Source of the DNA: an uncultured Prevotellaceae bacterium | GTDB taxonomy: Bacteria > Bacteroidota > Bacteroidia > Bacteroidales > Bacteroidaceae | Reading direction: 5' to 3' | Assembly (NCBI GenBank): GCA_902800245.1 | Contig: CADCDY010000037.1 | Coordinates: forward strand, 1 to 64,000 | DNA: 64,000 nucleotides | Shown: positions 61,308 through 64,000 of the stretch, one piece after another | Layout of the letters: every line of letters begins with the position of its first letter | Numbering within the stretch: position 1 is the stretch's first letter | The notes under the pieces: model-generated | The model's input: only the letters and a program-made list of their open reading frames with translations | What the model was told of the DNA's origin: nothing | Databases searched by the model: none | Translations under genes and position numbers: made by a program

Positions 61308-63299
61308 CTAAAACTTAAAGGTGTTCCATTTGTTTTCTAACTGATTTGAGACAATTGTCTCTGGCGTCTGTATATTGTCGAATTTTTCAATTGAGACTTT
61401 CTTTGTCCAATTAACGGCATGGTCAGAGAGTTCTTTCAAAGTACAGTTCCCCTTAGACAGTTGCATCTTTTCTAATAGACCATAAGTAAATAGACTATGT
61501 CCATATTGTTTGTCAGAATATGCTGGTTGCACATCACTAGTTGCATAACAGACAATCAAGTTGCCCTTAAGAGACGTCGGTTTTGATTTAATGGCCACCC
61601 CACGATTGCTTGCATATTGCTTGCCTTTCTTATCTGTGTTTGAGAATGGCGCGTCAAATATGACATAGATATATTCTACTTGGAGTTCTTCCAACATTTT
61701 GATTAGCGTTTCTACTCGATAGCCTGTTGTATTTAAAGAAGTTAACGAAACATCTGTTGGCAAGAGATATTTCTCCATGTTTTTTTCATCAGTGGCTCCT
61801 AGGCCTGAGTAATAGAAGATTACTTTGGCTTCACCCTCATACACCTCTGCAATATTTTTGATTTTCTGCATGGCGCTAACCATATTGCCAAAGGTCGCAT
61901 CTTCAAAATAGCGCACATTTTTCTCAGGTATTCCTAATGTGCTCTTACAATACTCACCAAAAATCGTTCCATCGTTGATTGAATAATCGGCACCAGATAG
62001 AGATGTATAGTTCTCGTTAGCGATTATGAAAGCAAACAAATTTTCATTTTTTTTGCCACTATTTGGAATGTTGTTGTCAACAGGAATGTATATATCTGCA
62101 AGAATATTGTTTCCACTCTCAGCCAATTGTAGAGTTGTTCCTTTCAAAGGATGAGGAAGCAAAGACGGAACTCCGTCTTTCATAACTTCTGCCACTCCAT
62201 CTTTAAATAGTCCAACATTATCATATTGTGCAGGAACGACCTCTTTCCCTTCTTTATCCACGAATCCCCATTTTCCTCCCTCTACACTTAAAACAAGAGA
62301 AGCTTGCACAACAACTTTTCCACCGACATTAAAGGCAAAAAGTCCATCATCCTCTGCCCTCATGTAGGTATATTTACACGGCACTATCTCTTTCTTTCTG
62401 TTCAAGTCAAAGACACCCCATTTACCGTTACTATACAATTGATCAATTCCATCTGTTTCTCCATATTTTATTTTTATATCTTTGACAACTAAGACCAAAG
62501 AACTTAAAGGATTAAATATGAAGTATCCATATTGCGAGGAAAGAAGGACCTCGTTGCCTTTTCTGTCTATGATTCTCTTTTCCCCGTCTATCCGAACTTG
62601 GCAAAAATCTCCGTAATCCCATTCGGAGTAATTAATGTCATCATATTTGCATGGAAGAATTTCTTCCCATTTTTTATTATAAATACCTTTCTTCCCATTT
62701 ACTTCCACTATGTAATAATCCATTCCACCATGCTTCATACTATATATATTTAATTTGTCATAGATACATGAAAACAGTTCTTTTCCTTGAAAGTCAAAAA
62801 GTCCTTTTTTTCCATTAAACTCTACTTGGCAGCAAGACATGTCTTTCAATTGAAAGACACTAATGTTGTCATAAGAACATGGAATGATTTCTTTATTGTC
62901 TTTATCTATAACGCCACGTTTGCCATCTACCTCCACTTGGCAATAACCACCATATTCCTTTTTTTGATTCCAATATACATATGTGTACTTATCACATGGC
63001 AGCAATTCCTTGTTGTTTGCATCTCTGATTCCCATCTTGCCATTCTTGAAGACCCTGGCATAATCCTCACCTCTACTTGACTCTACATCATCCCATATCA
63101 GAGGGATGATTTCATTTCCTTTGAGGTCACAAGCTCCAACTTTTCCTTTTCCGTTTGACACTTTAAACCAACCGGAATATCCTCGATCCTCCACATATTT
63201 GTATTTCCCCCTTAGCCGCTGTAAAACAAATGGATTCCCTTGACCAAACACAGATACTGCGAATAATAAACAAACAAATAAAAACAAAACCTTTTTCAT
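61308..63299 (-). CDS. Exported WG-repeat pseudo-caspase (both catalytic residues replaced)
   Basis: 663 aa. Signal peptide MKKVLFLFVCLLFAVSVFGQ. WG-type repeats about 35-385 (GKVGACDLKGNEIIPLIWDDV, GKKGLFDFQGKELFSCIYDKL, GKWGFVDKEGKEVVPAQYDNV). The C-terminal caspase fold is preserved (LFAFIIANENYTSLSGADYSINDG, EGEAKVIFYYSGLGATDEKN, VYFDAPFSN-like region), but the His of AGHG is Leu500 (SGLG, codon CTA) and the Cys of DACFSG is Pro551 (DAPFSN, codon CCA). A proteolytically dead homologue of the next gene, first in a two-gene unit with only 5 bp between them. Likely a regulator, inhibitor or decoy for the active partner. Confidence 0.9.
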   Translation of the reverse strand: MKKVLFLFVCLLFAVSVFGQGNPFVLQRLRGKYKYVEDRGYSGWFKVSNGKGKVGACDLKGNEIIPLIWDDVESSRGEDYARVFKNGKMGIRDANNKELLPCDKYTYVYWNQKKEYGGYCQVEVDGKRGVIDKDNKEIIPCSYDNISVFQLKDMSCCQVEFNGKKGLFDFQGKELFSCIYDKLNIYSMKHGGMDYYIVEVNGKKGIYNKKWEEILPCKYDDINYSEWDYGDFCQVRIDGEKRIIDRKGNEVLLSSQYGYFIFNPLSSLVLVVKDIKIKYGETDGIDQLYSNGKWGVFDLNRKKEIVPCKYTYMRAEDDGLFAFNVGGKVVVQASLVLSVEGGKWGFVDKEGKEVVPAQYDNVGLFKDGVAEVMKDGVPSLLPHPLKGTTLQLAESGNNILADIYIPVDNNIPNSGKKNENLFAFIIANENYTSLSGADYSINDGTIFGEYCKSTLGIPEKNVRYFEDATFGNMVSAMQKIKNIAEVYEGEAKVIFYYSGLGATDEKNMEKYLLPTDVSLTSLNTTGYRVETLIKMLEELQVEYIYVIFDAPFSNTDKKGKQYASNRGVAIKSKPTSLKGNLIVCYATSDVQPAYSDKQYGHSLFTYGLLEKMQLSKGNCTLKELSDHAVNWTKKVSIEKFDNIQTPETIVSNQLENKWNTFKF

Positions 63300-63696
63300 C
63301 TCGGTTGCCTTTCCTTACTTTGTTATTGCGCCTCTCCTGCAAAACGGGTCTTAATAATGTTTTAGATTATCCATAAGTACGAAAAAAAGCGTGAGAGTCT
63401 GTACTTTGTTACTCGCCCCACTACTTAAAGTTCTAGCATTGTCTTTTCCCGTAGAACGACCAACACCAGAAGCCCACGCCGAATATGTATTATTTGAACT
63501 ATGCCTTATGTAAAATAAGGTGTAGTGGTATAAAACATACCCAATGTGCATCTACTGTTGCCTTGTTCTTTGACGGGTTTTAGGATTTGTAGATTCTAAG
63601 TAGCCAAAGACAAGACGCTTTGTAAACGCCTTTCCATAAATATGCATCCCTGACCTTCACCTTCGTCCGATGACTCCAGTATCGGCTTGGACGCTA
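63300..63696 (-). other. Long untranslated leader of the caspase pair
   Basis: About 400 bases between promoter and first ATG. A 66-codon minus-strand frame (63551-63351) reads TYSAWASGVGRSTGKDNART, then LSSGASNKVQTLTLFF; it could be a relic or a leader peptide, and I do not recognise it. The words TAACAAAGTA occur twice (near 63317 and 63403). No other gene seen here. Confidence 0.4.
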
Positions 63697-63728
63697 CAAA
63701 AGTAAGCAATATTTTGGAAATAAACAAA
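63697..63728 (-). promoter_or_regulatory. Promoter of the caspase pair
   Basis: Minus strand TTTG (63728-63725), 20 bases, TACTTTTG (63704-63697): a complete -33/-7 pair reading toward the caspase genes. Confidence 0.7.
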
Positions 63729-63914
63729 TTTTCTAAGAAGAAAATGATTGCGGTGAGGTGGTGGTAGGAAAAGGTAAGCATTATTTCCCAAACAACGTGC
63801 ATCGTGAACTATTCCATGAGCTATCGAGACTGTCTGAATGAAGCAAAGGTGACAAAGTATGCCGAAAGATTAGCAGAGACTTCATGAGTTGAAGAATGTT
63901 GAATAATGTGATTC
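63729..63914. other. Short gap without a recognised gene
   Basis: A plus-strand frame ATGAGCTATCGAGAC (63815-63886) encodes MSYRDCLNEAKVTKYAERLAETS and stops; it looks protein-like and may be a gene remnant, but it is too short to name. Confidence 0.3.
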
Positions 63915-63951
63915 CAAAAAACCAAGAGATGGCTCATTAGCCATCCCTTGG
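63915..63951 (-). terminator. Terminator of a gene to the right of the window
   Basis: CCAAGAGATGGCT-CATT-AGCCATCCCTTGG (63922-63951), followed on the minus strand by TTTTTTGG. It would end a leftward transcript entering from beyond 64000. Same core as 59216-59237. Confidence 0.7.
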
Positions 63952-64000
63952 TTCGTGAATAGGGGGTTGTGACTATCGATTCAGAGATTCATACTCCGAC

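Noticed and set aside
63351..63551. 66-aa minus-strand protein as a real gene
   Set aside because: No promoter or start context of its own and no known family; kept only as part of the leader.

Overview
The window looks like a chromosomal stretch from a member of the Bacteroidales, most likely Prevotella or a close relative. The grounds are Bacteroidetes-type promoters (TAnnTTTG about 19-22 bases from an upstream TTTG), a PorT homologue, a Bacteroidetes DUF4954 protein, few Shine-Dalgarno sequences, and protein sequences of Prevotella type throughout. The genus is my inference; there is no rRNA gene here to confirm it.

Layout. 1-3.5 kb: rplS (start codon damaged or unusual), a 5'-nucleotidase split into two genes, porT, and a small 2[4Fe-4S] ferredoxin. 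3.5-26.1 kb: a very long leftward transcription unit. From its promoter near 26.13 kb it reads SpoIIE-type phosphatase fused to an ATPase domain, STAS antagonist, outer-membrane barrel, dimodular NRPS (2417 aa), MATE exporter, second dimodular NRPS (2482 aa), second MATE exporter and alanine dehydrogenase, and it ends at a terminator near 3.48 kb. Both NRPSs read C-A-T-C-A-T-reductase, an architecture that releases peptide aldehydes or alcohols, or cyclic imines and pyrazinones derived from them. An Sfp-type phosphopantetheinyl transferase at 29.0 kb could activate them. 26-32.5 kb: amidohydrolase, neutral zinc metallopeptidase, PPTase, RmuC and a RecD-like helicase, with several interspersed repeats. 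32.6-42.9 kb: housekeeping genes on the plus strand (hflX, DUF4954, M16 protease, class I fumarase, M6 protease, thioredoxin-TonB fusion).

42.9-57 kb is an accessory/defence region: Y-family polymerase with a shortened YolD-like gene; a reverse transcriptase preceded by a stem-closed structured segment and interrupted by one in-frame TAG; then a type I restriction-modification locus (hsdM, rhuM, dinD, a membrane protein, hsdS, a DUF4143 ATPase, hsdR) whose far end abuts a 5'-shortened rhamnose mutarotase gene. rhuM is flanked by a 192-bp direct repeat of the hsdM 3' end. 57-63.3 kb: a CbbX/SpoVK-like AAA+ protein, then two adjacent exported proteins with WG-type repeats and a caspase domain. 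One keeps the His/Cys dyad; in the other both residues are replaced.

A pervasive oddity is a set of short, degenerate tandem repeats (words such as ATTGACAATTG, GAGGTGAGAGGTGA, GTTCAACGTTCA). They lie between genes, at gene ends, and in frame inside NRPS domains and linkers, where they encode peptides such as NSQLSIVNSQLS. All domain calls are by eye; no database search was possible.
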